In this document: piece after piece, positions 1-7,998 of the stretch | Position numbering within the stretch: the stretch's first letter is position 1 | Layout: the number at the start of each line of letters is the position of its first letter | Source: Actinomycetota bacterium | GTDB lineage: Bacteria > Actinomycetota > Acidimicrobiia > Acidimicrobiales > RAAP-2 | DNA length: 64,000 nucleotides | Direction of reading: 5' to 3' | Assembly (NCBI GenBank): GCA_009699875.1 | Contig: WLNI01000001.1 | Location: 434,001-498,000 of the forward strand | Position numbers and translations under genes: made by a program | Notes under the pieces: generated by a model | What the model saw: only the letters and a program-made list of their open reading frames with translations | What the model was told of the DNA's origin: nothing | Database searches by the model: none

Positions 1-908
1 ATTCGCCAGGCGGCCTGAAGAGCGGTGAGGCGAATTGCCTCTGCATCGACGTAGGCATCAGCCATACGCTGGCCGACGGCCTGAAACGTGGCGATCTTCT
101 TATCAAACTGTTCTCGCTCTGAGGTGTACTCCGCACCGAGACGAACTGCTGAGGTCACCGCTCCGGCTTCCATGGTGCACAACGCTGAGGTGTAGCGAGT
201 CACAATTGACGAAAGAATCTCCGCTCCATCTGCCTCCGTACCACCGAGCAAGTTCGATGCATCAATCTTTACGTCTTTCAAGGTGACGATGGCCTCTGGA
301 CGAGATGCGGCGTCTTGTCGTTCTGTTGTGACTGCATCTGCGGTCACCAAAAACACACCGACGTCCCCCGAAGCCAAGGTGGCCGGAATGAGAAAGAGGT
401 CTGCTCGAAGCCCCGAGGCAACACATGCTTTGGTTCCATTGAGAACAAAACCACCATCAACACTCTGTGCGGTCGTGGTGGGAGCCGACATCGCGTCCGC
501 AACAAGTTCTCCTACGAGTTCCGCTGTCGTGACCGTGGCGACGACTTCTCCCGCTGAAATCTTTGGAAGCCACTGAGACTTTTGGTCGTCAGTAGCAAAA
601 CGCGCCAATGTATCGGCGACCCCCACCAAGGTTTCGACGACGGGGGCATACGCTGCGGTGAGACCTGCGACTTCAATAATTTGGCTCAGGGCAACAAAAT
701 CGAGGCCAGCACCTCCGTACACTTCAGGTAATCCAATGCCGAGAAGCCCTGCATCTGCGAGCGCAGACCACAGCTTCTCGTCAAAGGGGCCTCGTGCATC
801 GTCTGCAGTTTCAATTTCCTTTAAGCGCTCAAGCGTTGCCTGTCCCGTGAAGATCTGAAGGGCGAGATCCCGGACGGCTTGTTGTTCTTCTGTGAGTGAA
901 AAATCCAT
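1..908 (-). CDS. acyl-CoA dehydrogenase, partial (C-terminus beyond window)
   Basis: Reading leftward from ATG at 908, the frame stays open for about 302 codons to the window edge. It starts MDFSLTEEQQAVRDLALQIF, the usual acyl-CoA dehydrogenase N-terminal helix, followed by a GLLGIGLPEVYGGAG-type segment. A GGAA sequence lies 5 nt before the ATG. It sits 18 nt downstream of a second acyl-CoA dehydrogenase on the same strand. The middle domain is less conserved than in that neighbour and lacks the clear flavin-binding GYSEPGAGTD motif, which suggests the non-catalytic partner of a two-gene heteromeric enzyme, as known for actinobacterial steroid side-chain dehydrogenases. That pairing and any steroid role are inference; the family assignment is firm. 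Confidence 0.85.
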   Translation of the reverse strand, partial: MDFSLTEEQQAVRDLALQIFTGQATLERLKEIETADDARGPFDEKLWSALADAGLLGIGLPEVYGGAGLDFVALSQIIEVAGLTAAYAPVVETLVGVADTLARFATDDQKSQWLPKISAGEVVATVTTAELVGELVADAMSAPTTTAQSVDGGFVLNGTKACVASGLRADLFLIPATLASGDVGVFLVTADAVTTERQDAASRPEAIVTLKDVKIDASNLLGGTEADGAEILSSIVTRYTSALCTMEAGAVTSAVRLGAEYTSEREQFDKKIATFQAVGQRMADAYVDAEAIRLTALQAAWR

Positions 909-926
909 GAGGTTCCTGTTCTGTCG

Positions 927-2102
927 TTAGCGGAGGGAGCGGGGCATATTGAGTCCAAAGATCGCAATGAGATCTCGTTGGATCTCATTGGTTCCACCCC
1001 CAAAGGTGAGGATGACCATGGTTCTGGCGTACATCTCTAAGCGCCCGGCAATAACTGCGGCTGGACTCCCTCGCTTCAAGTAGCCCGCTTGTCCCACCAC
1101 TTCCATGAGAGAGCGGAATGCTCGGAGGTAGTACTCAGTTCCAAAGACTTTGATAATTGAGGCATCAGCGACGTCAAGCTCACCTTGTGTTGCTTGCCAG
1201 GCAACTTTCCAGTTGATGAGTCGAAGGAACTCGAGCTCAGCACTGAGTCTGCCTAGGTGTTCCTGGACCCACTCTTGGTCGATGACTCGACGCCCATCGG
1301 GAAGAGCCGTCTTCGCGGCCCACGCGGTCACGTCAGTGATACAGCGATCAATAATTCCAGGGGCGCACAAGGTCACGCGCTCACGATTCAGTTGGCTCGT
1401 GATCAAGTTCCAGCCCTGATTCTCAAAACCAACCAAGTTTGCAGCCGGCACTCGCACGTCACGGAAAAACGTTGAATTGATGTTGTGCGATGAGGTCAGG
1501 TTCAATGGAACAACTTCGATTCCTGGAGTATCCATCGGAACAACAAAGATCGAAATACCTTTGTGCTTGGGCGCCTCTTGGTCAGTGCGAGCCGCTAGCC
1601 AGATGTAGTCCGCGTCGCCAGCCAAACTCGTCCATGTCTTTTGACCGTTGATGACGTATTCGTCGCCGTCTTTCTCGGCTTTCGTGGTGAGCGACGCCAA
1701 GTCTGTTCCCGCTCCAGGTTCGGAGTATCCGATACAGAAGTGCACGTCACCAGCGAGAATCCGAGGCAAGAAGTCAGCTTTGAGCTCGTCAGAGCCCCAC
1801 TCCATGATGGTCGGCCCAACCGTGTTAATCGTGAGCATGGGAACCGGGGCTCCAGATCGCATGGACTCGTCAAAGAAAATTAACTGTTCAATTGCACTTC
1901 GTCCTTGGCCTCCGTACTCCTTCGGCCAGCCAATGCCCAGCCACCCGTCGGTCGCCATCTGTTTCACGACCGATCGGACCGTTGGCCCTATGCCGTTTGA
2001 GACGGCTAACTCCGCTTCAATCTCCGGGGTGAGGAGTTTTTCGTAGTACTCACGAAGCGTTGTTCGAAGTTCTTCTTGCTCTTTCGTATACCCGATCTGC
2101 AT
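927..2102 (-). CDS. acyl-CoA dehydrogenase, catalytic-type subunit
   Basis: This 391-residue protein would oxidise an acyl-CoA thioester at the alpha-beta position, passing electrons to FAD and then to electron-transferring flavoprotein. It has the full family layout: an N-terminal helical domain with EYGGQGRS, the FAD-contact segment IGYSEPGAGTDLAS, GQKTWTS in the beta domain, and a C-terminal helical domain ending FGGGTNEIQRDLIA. I chose ATG at 2102 rather than the longer open frame because the protein then begins MQIGYTKEQEELR like its relatives. The gene lies just upstream of the partial dehydrogenase at 1-908 and diverges from a thiolase, so a beta-oxidation role is likely. The substrate cannot be read from sequence. 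Confidence 0.92.
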   Translation of the reverse strand: MQIGYTKEQEELRTTLREYYEKLLTPEIEAELAVSNGIGPTVRSVVKQMATDGWLGIGWPKEYGGQGRSAIEQLIFFDESMRSGAPVPMLTINTVGPTIMEWGSDELKADFLPRILAGDVHFCIGYSEPGAGTDLASLTTKAEKDGDEYVINGQKTWTSLAGDADYIWLAARTDQEAPKHKGISIFVVPMDTPGIEVVPLNLTSSHNINSTFFRDVRVPAANLVGFENQGWNLITSQLNRERVTLCAPGIIDRCITDVTAWAAKTALPDGRRVIDQEWVQEHLGRLSAELEFLRLINWKVAWQATQGELDVADASIIKVFGTEYYLRAFRSLMEVVGQAGYLKRGSPAAVIAGRLEMYARTMVILTFGGGTNEIQRDLIAIFGLNMPRSLR

Positions 2103-2132
2103 CTTTCGACGCTCCCATTCCCTGAGCTCACA

Positions 2133-2267
2133 GGTGCCCGTTGGCACCCAATTACTAGAACACGTTACAGAGTAGCCACCCGAGCGGCCACCCGAGGAGA
2201 TCTGGGTGGCTATCATCAGCATCTGGTGCGATTGTGCACCGAACCACAGGTGCCACACCCTGGCACC
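2133..2267. promoter_or_regulatory. two related inverted repeats in divergent promoter region
   Basis: Two palindromic elements share the half-sites CAGGTGCC and TGGCACCCA. The first core is at 2133-2148 (GGTGCC, 4-nt spacer, GGCACC). The second is at 2249-2267 (GGTGCCA, 5-nt spacer, TGGCACC). Each lies close to one of the divergent starts at 2102 and 2291, as expected for paired operators controlling both directions. The unequal spacing argues against a rigid dimer site, so they might instead be duplicated promoter elements. Confidence 0.45.
2156..2169. promoter_or_regulatory. KstR-like operator candidate (TNNAACNNGTTNNA)
   Basis: The 14 bases TAGAACACGTTACA match the published KstR consensus TNNAACNNGTTNNA at every fixed position. 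KstR is the TetR-family repressor of steroid catabolism in mycobacteria and relatives. The site lies in the divergent region between the acyl-CoA dehydrogenase pair and the thiolase, 54 nt before the dehydrogenase ATG. The motif is short and degenerate, and no kstR gene is in the window, so the regulator is inferred only. Confidence 0.4.
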
Positions 2268-2290
2268 CATGCCCCGAGAGGACCAATCCC

Positions 2291-3496
2291 ATGCCCGAGC
2301 CCGTCATTGTTGCGACAGGAAGAACCCCCATTGGCCGAGCCAACAAAGGCTCCCTCGTTGAATGTCGCCCAGATGATCTTGGCGCCCTTGCTGTTCGAGA
2401 AGTCCTGGCCAAGGTTCCCCAACTCGACCCCCAGCTCGTCGAAGACGTGATGATGGGCTCTGCGCAACCTGCAGGTGAAGCGGGATACAACTTGGCTCGA
2501 GCAGTCGCAATCCTCGCTGGACTCGAGAACGTTCCTGGAGTGACAGTAAATCGTTACTGCTCGTCATCACTCCAAACCATTCGGATGGCCGCTCATGCGA
2601 TTAAGGCCGGCGAAGGCGACGTCTTTGTCGCTGCTGGTGTTGAAACGGTTTCTCGTTATGGATTTGGTGCTGCTGATGTTGGCCCTCACAACGCTCACTT
2701 TGCCGACGCTGAAGGTCGCACCGCCGAACGAGCACCTGCGGTCACGACGCCGTGGACTCCACAAAGCGGACTGCCTGACTACTACATCGCCATGGGCCAA
2801 ACCGCTGAAAACGTCGCCGAGTTCGAAAACGTCACTCGTGCCCAAATGGACGAGTTCGCAGAACTCTCGCAGACTCGAGCTGTCAACAGCCAGGAAAACG
2901 GTTTCTTTGAACGAGAAATTATTCCTGTCACACTCGCCGACGGGACCATCGTCTCGAAAGACGACTGCCCCCGTCCTGGCACCACACTTGAAGGACTCTC
3001 AAACCTCAAACCTGCATTCCGAGAAGGTGGCTCGGTCACCGCTGGAAACGCATGTCCCCTGAACGATGGTGCAGCTGCCGTTGTTGTCATGAGTGACGTC
3101 AAAGCCAAGGAACTGGGCATTACGCCGCTGGCTCGAATCCTTTCGAGTGGAGTCTCTGGATTGAACCCAGAGATCATGGGTCTCGGCCCAGTTGATGCGT
3201 GTCGCCAAGCATTGGCTCGAGCGGGCATGACCATTGACCAGATCGATCTCGTCGAGATCAACGAAGCGTTCGCAGCCCAGGTCATCCCATCGGCCAAACA
3301 CTTAGGCATCCCGTGGGAGAAGCTCAACGTGAAAGGTGGCGCAATCGCATTGGGTCACCCCTTCGGACAGACCGGCGCACGCATCATGACCACCCTGCTC
3401 AATGCATTAGAAGACGAGGGCAAAACCTTCGGCATGGAGTCGATGTGTGTTGGTGGTGGACAAGGTATGTCCATGATTGTTGAGCGACTGAGCTAA
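2291..3496 (+). CDS. thiolase (acetyl-CoA acyltransferase)
   Basis: This 401-residue thiolase would carry out the CoA-dependent cleavage of 3-ketoacyl-CoA, the last step of beta-oxidation, or the reverse condensation. The nucleophilic cysteine lies in NRYCSSSLQT (about residue 90). The catalytic histidine lies in GGAIALGHPFGQTGAR, and the second cysteine in SMCVGGGQGM near the C-terminus. The ATG at 2291 follows an AGAGGA ribosome site and gives MPEPVIVATGRTPIG, the usual family start; longer frames upstream run through the operator region. It diverges from two acyl-CoA dehydrogenase genes, supporting degradation rather than synthesis. Chain-length or steroid specificity cannot be judged. Confidence 0.93.
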   Translation: MPEPVIVATGRTPIGRANKGSLVECRPDDLGALAVREVLAKVPQLDPQLVEDVMMGSAQPAGEAGYNLARAVAILAGLENVPGVTVNRYCSSSLQTIRMAAHAIKAGEGDVFVAAGVETVSRYGFGAADVGPHNAHFADAEGRTAERAPAVTTPWTPQSGLPDYYIAMGQTAENVAEFENVTRAQMDEFAELSQTRAVNSQENGFFEREIIPVTLADGTIVSKDDCPRPGTTLEGLSNLKPAFREGGSVTAGNACPLNDGAAAVVVMSDVKAKELGITPLARILSSGVSGLNPEIMGLGPVDACRQALARAGMTIDQIDLVEINEAFAAQVIPSAKHLGIPWEKLNVKGGAIALGHPFGQTGARIMTTLLNALEDEGKTFGMESMCVGGGQGMSMIVERLS

Positions 3497-3501
3497 CTCC
3501 A

Positions 3502-3514
3502 CCCCTGAGAGGGG
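3502..3514. terminator. short hairpin between convergent genes
   Basis: CCCCT-GAG-AGGGG forms a 5-bp stem between the thiolase stop (3496) and the convergent Trm112-like stop (3531). No T-run follows on either strand, so this is at best a weak bidirectional terminator. Confidence 0.25.
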
Positions 3515-3530
3515 GCTGCGGGCTGAGGCC

Positions 3531-3770
3531 CTATCTCGGTGAGTTCGCTCCCGTTTCAACAGCAGAGGCCTTCTTGGCCATCAACCGCTTGTCCTCTTTG
3601 GCGTCGACGACGCGCCCGGCGTCTGGAAGAAGGACCGGGATGCCATCGTTCACGTCATAGGCAGTCTTGGTGCGAGGGTTGTAGAGAATGTCGTCGTCTT
3701 CGAAGTACAGCAACGTCCCCTTATCAATTGGGCAGGCCAAGATGCCAATGAGCAGAGTGTCGAGAGCCAT
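3531..3770 (-). CDS. Trm112 family small protein
   Basis: This 79-residue protein carries LLIGILACPIDKGTLLYF followed by YNPRTKTAYDVNDGIPVLLP, the core of the Trm112/YcaR family. Trm112-type proteins are small partners or activators of methyltransferases and other enzymes. In actinobacteria a member is commonly found just after the phosphomannomutase gene, as here: ManB ends 13 nt upstream on the same strand. Only one cysteine of the usual zinc-binding set is visible, so metal binding is doubtful, as in bacterial YcaR proteins. The start is ATG at 3770, preceded by AAAGGAACGAT. The exact function is unknown. Confidence 0.8.
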   Translation of the reverse strand: MALDTLLIGILACPIDKGTLLYFEDDDILYNPRTKTAYDVNDGIPVLLPDAGRVVDAKEDKRLMAKKASAVETGANSPR

Positions 3771-3783
3771 ATCGTTCCTTTTT

Positions 3784-5142
3784 CTAGTTCGATGAAAGTC
3801 TACTGATGAGTTCGAGGACCTCGTGGACGTGTGCCGCGCACTCTGGTTCGCTGGGAGCTTCAACATTGAGTCGAAGTAAGGGTTCTGTATTCGATGGGCG
3901 AAGGTTGAACCACCACTCACCGTGATCCACCGTCAATCCATCAAGACGATCAACGGTGCCACCCGTGGTGGCCACGTACTCTGCGACTGCCTCAACGGCG
4001 GCCGCAGGATCTGCAACCTCAGTATTGATCTCACCGGAGGCGACGTAGCGCTGGAAGGGAGCAAGCATCTCAGAGAGCGACTGGCCTGACATGCTCATGA
4101 GCTCGAGGACGATCAGCGCCGTGATGATCCCTGAGTCCGCTCGATAGTTCTCTCTGAAGTAGTAGTGACCACTGTGTTCGCCACCAAAGATGGCCCCAGT
4201 TTCGGCCATGGTCTGCTTGATAAAACTGTGACCGACTCGTGTTCGAATACCAATGCCGCCGTGTTCAGCGATCACCTCAGGGACGACTCGGGAACAGATC
4301 AGATTGTAGAGAACCGTTGCTCCAGGATTTTTGTCCAACATCGATGCAGCCACGAGGGCTGTCGTGAGCGAACCCGAGACGGGGTTGGCGTGTTCGTCAA
4401 TAAGAAAGACTCGATCGGCATCACCATCAAATGCCAGTCCCACGTCTGCACCGTGTTCGAGAACTGCTGCTTGGAGATCTCGAAGGTTCTCTGGCTGAAT
4501 TGGATCAGCTGGATGATTGGGGAATGTCCCGTCGAGTTCCTCAAACAGAATCTCTACAGAAAATGGCAAGCCTCGAAAAACCAAAGGCGCCACAAGACCA
4601 CCCATTCCGTTGGCGGTGTCGCAGACAATTTTAAGAGGCTTAAGTTTCTCAAGGTCAACGAAAGAGTGGACGTGTGCTGCGTACTCATCAAGAAGATCTT
4701 TTCTCTCAATTAACTGTTTCTGGTCAGGGGCAGGTGAAGCAAGGAACTCCTTCGTCAATGCTTCGATCTCGAGGAGTCCCGTATCTCGTCCAATAGGTTT
4801 GGCCCCCGCCAAGCAAAGTTTGATCCCGTTGTACTGAGCGGGATTATGAGATGCGGTGAACATCGCCCCGGGAGCGTCTAATTTTCCCGCCGCGAAGTAA
4901 AGAAAGTCGGTTGAAGCCATTCCAAGGTCGACGACCGAGACGCCTACCGCATTAGCTCCCCGGGCAAAAGCAAAAGAAAGGTCTTCGCCAGATGGTCGCA
5001 TATCGCGTGCGATGAGAATGCTTGGGACCCCCGCAAATGTTGCCACCGCTGAGCCAATGGCTCGACAGAGGTCTTCGTTGATCTGGTCTGGATAGGTGCC
5101 ACGAATGTCGTAGGCCTTAAAAACATGAGAGAGATCTGGCAT
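3784..5142 (-). CDS. manB: phosphomannomutase/phosphoglucomutase
   Basis: This 452-residue alpha-D-phosphohexomutase would interconvert mannose-6-P and mannose-1-P (and possibly glucose phosphates) for GDP-mannose synthesis. The phosphoserine loop TASHNPAQYNG is at about residues 96-106 (serine 98). The metal-binding DGDADR lies near residue 240, the sugar-binding GGEHSGHYYFR near 320, and the phosphate-binding RPSNTEPLLRL near the C-terminus. The start may be ATG at 5142 or TTG at 5145; TAGGCT lies 8 nt before the ATG and could be a -10 element giving an almost leaderless message. It fits the mannose-activation and glycosyltransferase genes further along the window. Confidence 0.93.
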   Translation of the reverse strand: MPDLSHVFKAYDIRGTYPDQINEDLCRAIGSAVATFAGVPSILIARDMRPSGEDLSFAFARGANAVGVSVVDLGMASTDFLYFAAGKLDAPGAMFTASHNPAQYNGIKLCLAGAKPIGRDTGLLEIEALTKEFLASPAPDQKQLIERKDLLDEYAAHVHSFVDLEKLKPLKIVCDTANGMGGLVAPLVFRGLPFSVEILFEELDGTFPNHPADPIQPENLRDLQAAVLEHGADVGLAFDGDADRVFLIDEHANPVSGSLTTALVAASMLDKNPGATVLYNLICSRVVPEVIAEHGGIGIRTRVGHSFIKQTMAETGAIFGGEHSGHYYFRENYRADSGIITALIVLELMSMSGQSLSEMLAPFQRYVASGEINTEVADPAAAVEAVAEYVATTGGTVDRLDGLTVDHGEWWFNLRPSNTEPLLRLNVEAPSEPECAAHVHEVLELISRLSSN

Positions 5143-5287
5143 CAACGCTCAGCCTAGGCCACCTGCCTCGTTGCGAGGAGTCCGCAAGAATGAACGAGCG
5201 CTTCGGAGAATTTCACCTGATCTCGAGCCACCCAGAACAAATCCTAAGAATTCGATAATTCTGGAGCCAAGGGTGACGCTGGGGCTG

Positions 5288-5293
5288 TAACCT
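5288..5293 (+). promoter_or_regulatory. -10 element (TAACCT), leaderless start
   Basis: TAACCT fits TANNNT and ends exactly 6 nt before the GTG at 5300, placing the expected transcription start at the start codon. No ribosome-binding sequence is visible. Confidence 0.55.
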
Positions 5294-5299
5294 CATGAC

Positions 5300-6040
5300 G
5301 TGCGCATCCGACCTGTCCTCATCGCTTCCGTTGCTTCTCTCGGCCTCCTTGCCGCAAGTTGTAGTTCAGGAGGTTCGAGCTCAACGAGCTCGGCTGGATC
5401 GAGTGCCGCAAGCACCTTGATCACCAAATCCCAAACGGCAGTTCAGACTGCGGGAAGTGTTCACTTCGTGGACGTGACAAAAATTGGCTCAAAGAGCGAG
5501 TCTCTTATTGGTGATATCGGGCCCTCAAGTGCGCAAGAGGTACTCAGCGTGTCTGGCTCAGAAGTTCTTTCTGTCGTCCTTGTTTCGAACACGATCTATA
5601 TCAAGACCTCGTCTGCGAGTGTCCTCCAATCAGCGCTCACACTCTCTGCAACCACGGCAGCAGCGAGTGTGAATAAATGGATCTCAATTTCCTCTACCGA
5701 TAAGGCATACAGCTCCATCGCTCAAAGTTTGACCGTCAATGCTGCGCTGAGTATCTACTATCCAAAATCTTCCGCAGCGTCGATTCTTCCAAGCAAGACA
5801 GTCGCTGGAGTCACGGTGACCCCAGTCACTGGCTCATCAACACCATCGACCAAGACCAAGACCACTGTCCAGACCACGGTCTACCTCAATCAGAAGACCA
5901 GCCTTCCGGTGACTGCGTCGCTGGTGGCAAAGTCGGGCTCGACGACAGAGACGAAACAAGCGGTATTCACCAAATGGGGAGATCCCATCACGGTCACTGC
6001 TCCTGCCGATTCAGTGACCTACGCTTCTCTCGCTGGCTAG
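5300..6040 (+). CDS. lipoprotein, LppX/LprG-like
   Basis: This 246-residue exported lipoprotein starts at GTG and has a short hydrophobic signal ending LLAASC, with the lipidated cysteine near residue 21, then a serine-rich linker. The mature part has alternating short beta-type segments (AVQTAGSVHFVDV, IGDIGPSSAQEVLSV, TIYIKTSS, NKWISIS) resembling the LppX/LprAFG half-barrel that carries lipids in mycobacteria. That fold assignment rests on pattern only. A second gene 138 nt downstream (6178) is a clear paralogue with the same signal and core segments. Apparently monocistronic with its own promoter. Expected location: outer face of the cytoplasmic membrane. Confidence 0.75.
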   Translation: MRIRPVLIASVASLGLLAASCSSGGSSSTSSAGSSAASTLITKSQTAVQTAGSVHFVDVTKIGSKSESLIGDIGPSSAQEVLSVSGSEVLSVVLVSNTIYIKTSSASVLQSALTLSATTAAASVNKWISISSTDKAYSSIAQSLTVNAALSIYYPKSSAASILPSKTVAGVTVTPVTGSSTPSTKTKTTVQTTVYLNQKTSLPVTASLVAKSGSTTETKQAVFTKWGDPITVTAPADSVTYASLAG

Positions 6041-6165
6041 TTTCACTAGATCTCTCGAGGGTCGAATCCAACAGGATTTCTCCATTCAGATTGCCCCTTA
6101 GCGAACTCTTCGTAATCTTTCTATGAAATCGTCAGTTTTGCTTTTTTATGGGTATTTCGTGCATA

Positions 6166-6171
6166 TAGAGT
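6166..6171 (+). promoter_or_regulatory. -10 element (TAGAGT), leaderless start
   Basis: TAGAGT fits TANNNT and lies exactly 6 nt before the GTG at 6178. The paralogous upstream gene has the same arrangement. Confidence 0.55.
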
Positions 6172-6177
6172 CAGGTT

Positions 6178-6906
6178 GTGAGAACAAAGCCGCTCCATTT
6201 TCTCCCCATGATTGGAATCGCCTTTCTTGTCGCAAGTTGTAGTGCGAGTTCAAGCACTGCGTCAAACTCCAGCACAGTTTCTCGCCTGATCTCAAAATCA
6301 CAAAATGCGGTCCAGTCGGCGGGGAGTGTTCACTTTGTTGATATCACCCAGATCGGCAAAACAGATAAGACGTTAACGGGCGATATCGGTCCAACCGCCG
6401 CTCAAGAAGTACTCACCGAATCGGGTGTTCCAACACTCCAAGTTCGATTCGTCTCAAATACTGTGTATCTCTTGACGTCATCAACTTCAGTCTTACAGTT
6501 CACGCTTGAGCTCGCACCAGCAACCGCTCAAGTCCAGACCAATAAATGGATTTCGCTGACGGCCTCAGATAAACCCTACGCGGCGATCACTCAGAGCCTG
6601 AGTATCACGTCTGCCTTGAGCATCTACTTCCCCACCTCGACCGCCACGGCAAAAATTGGAGCGACACGAACCGTGGGAGGAATAAAGGTCATCCCCGTCA
6701 CCGGCACCTCAAACCCCCAGAAGAACGTGTCGGCCGAGACGACTGTCTTCATTGCCGCCGCAACCTCACTTCCAGCTGCGGGAACCCTTGCGGCAAAAAC
6801 AAGCAGTGGGTCAGAGTCAAAACAAGGCATCTTTCGATCGTGGGGAGTCCCCGTAAGTGTCGAAGCCCCTGCTGGGTCGACTCCCTATTCCTCAATCATC
6901 GGCTGA
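6178..6906 (+). CDS. lipoprotein, LppX/LprG-like, paralogue of preceding gene
   Basis: This 242-residue lipoprotein has a signal ending FLVASC and a core strongly similar to the 5300-6040 product (SQNAVQSAGSVHFVDITQIG, TGDIGPTAAQEVL, NKWISL, SALSIYFPTS). The pair therefore arose by tandem duplication. The start is GTG at 6178, with no leader. The stop is 1 nt before the ATG of the adenylylsulfate-kinase-like gene, so the two are probably co-transcribed. Function is unknown; lipid or hydrophobe binding is suggested only by resemblance to LppX/LprG. Confidence 0.75.
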   Translation: MRTKPLHFLPMIGIAFLVASCSASSSTASNSSTVSRLISKSQNAVQSAGSVHFVDITQIGKTDKTLTGDIGPTAAQEVLTESGVPTLQVRFVSNTVYLLTSSTSVLQFTLELAPATAQVQTNKWISLTASDKPYAAITQSLSITSALSIYFPTSTATAKIGATRTVGGIKVIPVTGTSNPQKNVSAETTVFIAAATSLPAAGTLAAKTSSGSESKQGIFRSWGVPVSVEAPAGSTPYSSIIG

Positions 6907-6907
6907 T

Positions 6908-7489
6908 ATGCCGTTCACGAATCACAATGGAGCCGTCCTCTGGCTGACCGGTCTTCCTGCTGCGGGCAAGACCACTCTCGCTCAGAACCTTCACCAACTT
7001 CTTGAAGACGTCGGGGCTACGTCGATCATTCTTGATGGCGATGAACTTCGGAAAGCTCGGACGGTCCCGCTGGGCTACACCAAGGAAGACCGTGATGAGG
7101 CAGTTCGCCTTGCTGGCCTAGAGGCGATGCAGAAAGCGCTCGATGGGGCCATCGTGATTGTTGCGATGGTGAGCCCCTTTCGCGATGCTCGCAGGGCAGT
7201 TCGCCTCCGGGTGAAAGATGCTGGGTTTCATTTCATTGAGGTGTTCCTCGATACTCCAATTGAGATCTGTATAGGTAGAGATCCAAAGGGTCTCTACGGC
7301 AAAGCACTCAATGGAGAACTCAGCAATATGACCGGCATTGACGACCCGTATGAAACCCCAGAGAAACCTGAGGTCATCATTGGGTGGGAGCACTCTCCAA
7401 ACTCTGCAGCTGAGTACCTCATTGATTGGGTCAATCCATTGGTACGCGATCCATTAAATCAACAAATCAACAAATCAACTGAACGCTAA
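6908..7489 (+). CDS. cysC: adenylylsulfate kinase-like P-loop kinase
   Basis: This 193-residue protein has the APS kinase layout: Walker A GLPAAGKTT (residues 15-23), ILDGDELRKA, LGYTKEDRDEAVRLAG, then VAMVSPFRDARRAVR, and DPKGLYGKALNGELSNMTGIDDPYETP toward the C-terminus. Authentic APS kinases phosphorylate adenylylsulfate to PAPS and usually show DR-x-EN-x-RR in the substrate region. Here the match is DRDEAVRLAG, so the substrate could differ. No sulfate-activation partner (cysD/cysN or sat) is nearby. ATG at 6908 lies 1 nt after the lipoprotein stop. It is convergent with the cupredoxin-like gene and overlaps that gene's end by 4 nt. Confidence 0.75.
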   Translation: MPFTNHNGAVLWLTGLPAAGKTTLAQNLHQLLEDVGATSIILDGDELRKARTVPLGYTKEDRDEAVRLAGLEAMQKALDGAIVIVAMVSPFRDARRAVRLRVKDAGFHFIEVFLDTPIEICIGRDPKGLYGKALNGELSNMTGIDDPYETPEKPEVIIGWEHSPNSAAEYLIDWVNPLVRDPLNQQINKSTER

Positions 7490-7998
7490 GGGCTTGTCGT
7501 TGTAGGAAGTGGGGGTAAGGGAAGTTGGTCAATAGCTATCTGACCACTCGTCCCATTTGAGACGACGTAGCCAATGCTTGAACCTGTCGTGACGTGATAC
7601 GACCACGACTTGCCCGGGGCAATCGGACCAGACTTCGTTCCCACTGCCGCAAATAAAATCGATACTGTCTTCTTGGTCAGGTTGGTCCACGTCACCGTTG
7701 GGTTTGGTGGTGTCACAAGAGTTAGCGGAAGCGCGCCTTTCGAGGTCAAAATCACTTGCTGTCCTTGGTCAGTCTGTCCATTAATTGGGCGGTCGGGCGC
7801 GTACTCTTCACGCGGCACCGTGACGGTCTTTCCATTGATGACCATGGTGGTCTCTGGAATTGAAGGTGCAGCGGTCACTGGAGCCAATGTCGTCGTGGTA
7901 CTTGGACTACTCGACGACGATCCACAAGCCGCAAGGGCGAGCGGAAGAGCGACAATCCCAACCAAACGAAGAAGGAGTTTTCCGTTCATTGCGATCAT
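7486..7998 (-). CDS. cupredoxin-like lipoprotein, last gene of expanded Pst operon
   Basis: This 170-residue lipoprotein has a signal ending LALAACGSSSS and a Ser/Thr/Pro linker. Its C-terminal domain contains VTWTNLTKKTVSILF, GPIAPGKSWSYHVTTG and GYVVSNGTSGQIAI. That strand order resembles plastocyanin-type cupredoxins, but the usual copper ligands (Cys, second His, Met) are not seen, so copper binding is unlikely. ATG at 7998 overlaps the TGA of the sortase-like gene (ATGA); an in-frame ATG at 7989 is an alternative. This strict coupling puts it in the operon starting at PstS. The role is unknown; an extracytoplasmic structural or binding partner is possible. Confidence 0.65.
   Translation of the reverse strand: MIAMNGKLLLRLVGIVALPLALAACGSSSSSPSTTTTLAPVTAAPSIPETTMVINGKTVTVPREEYAPDRPINGQTDQGQQVILTSKGALPLTLVTPPNPTVTWTNLTKKTVSILFAAVGTKSGPIAPGKSWSYHVTTGSSIGYVVSNGTSGQIAIDQLPLPPLPTTTSP

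Noticed and set aside
2103-2270. 56-residue N-terminal extension of the catalytic acyl-CoA dehydrogenase
   Set aside because: It would translate the operator region, adds no family-like sequence, and the internal ATG at 2102 gives the canonical N-terminus.
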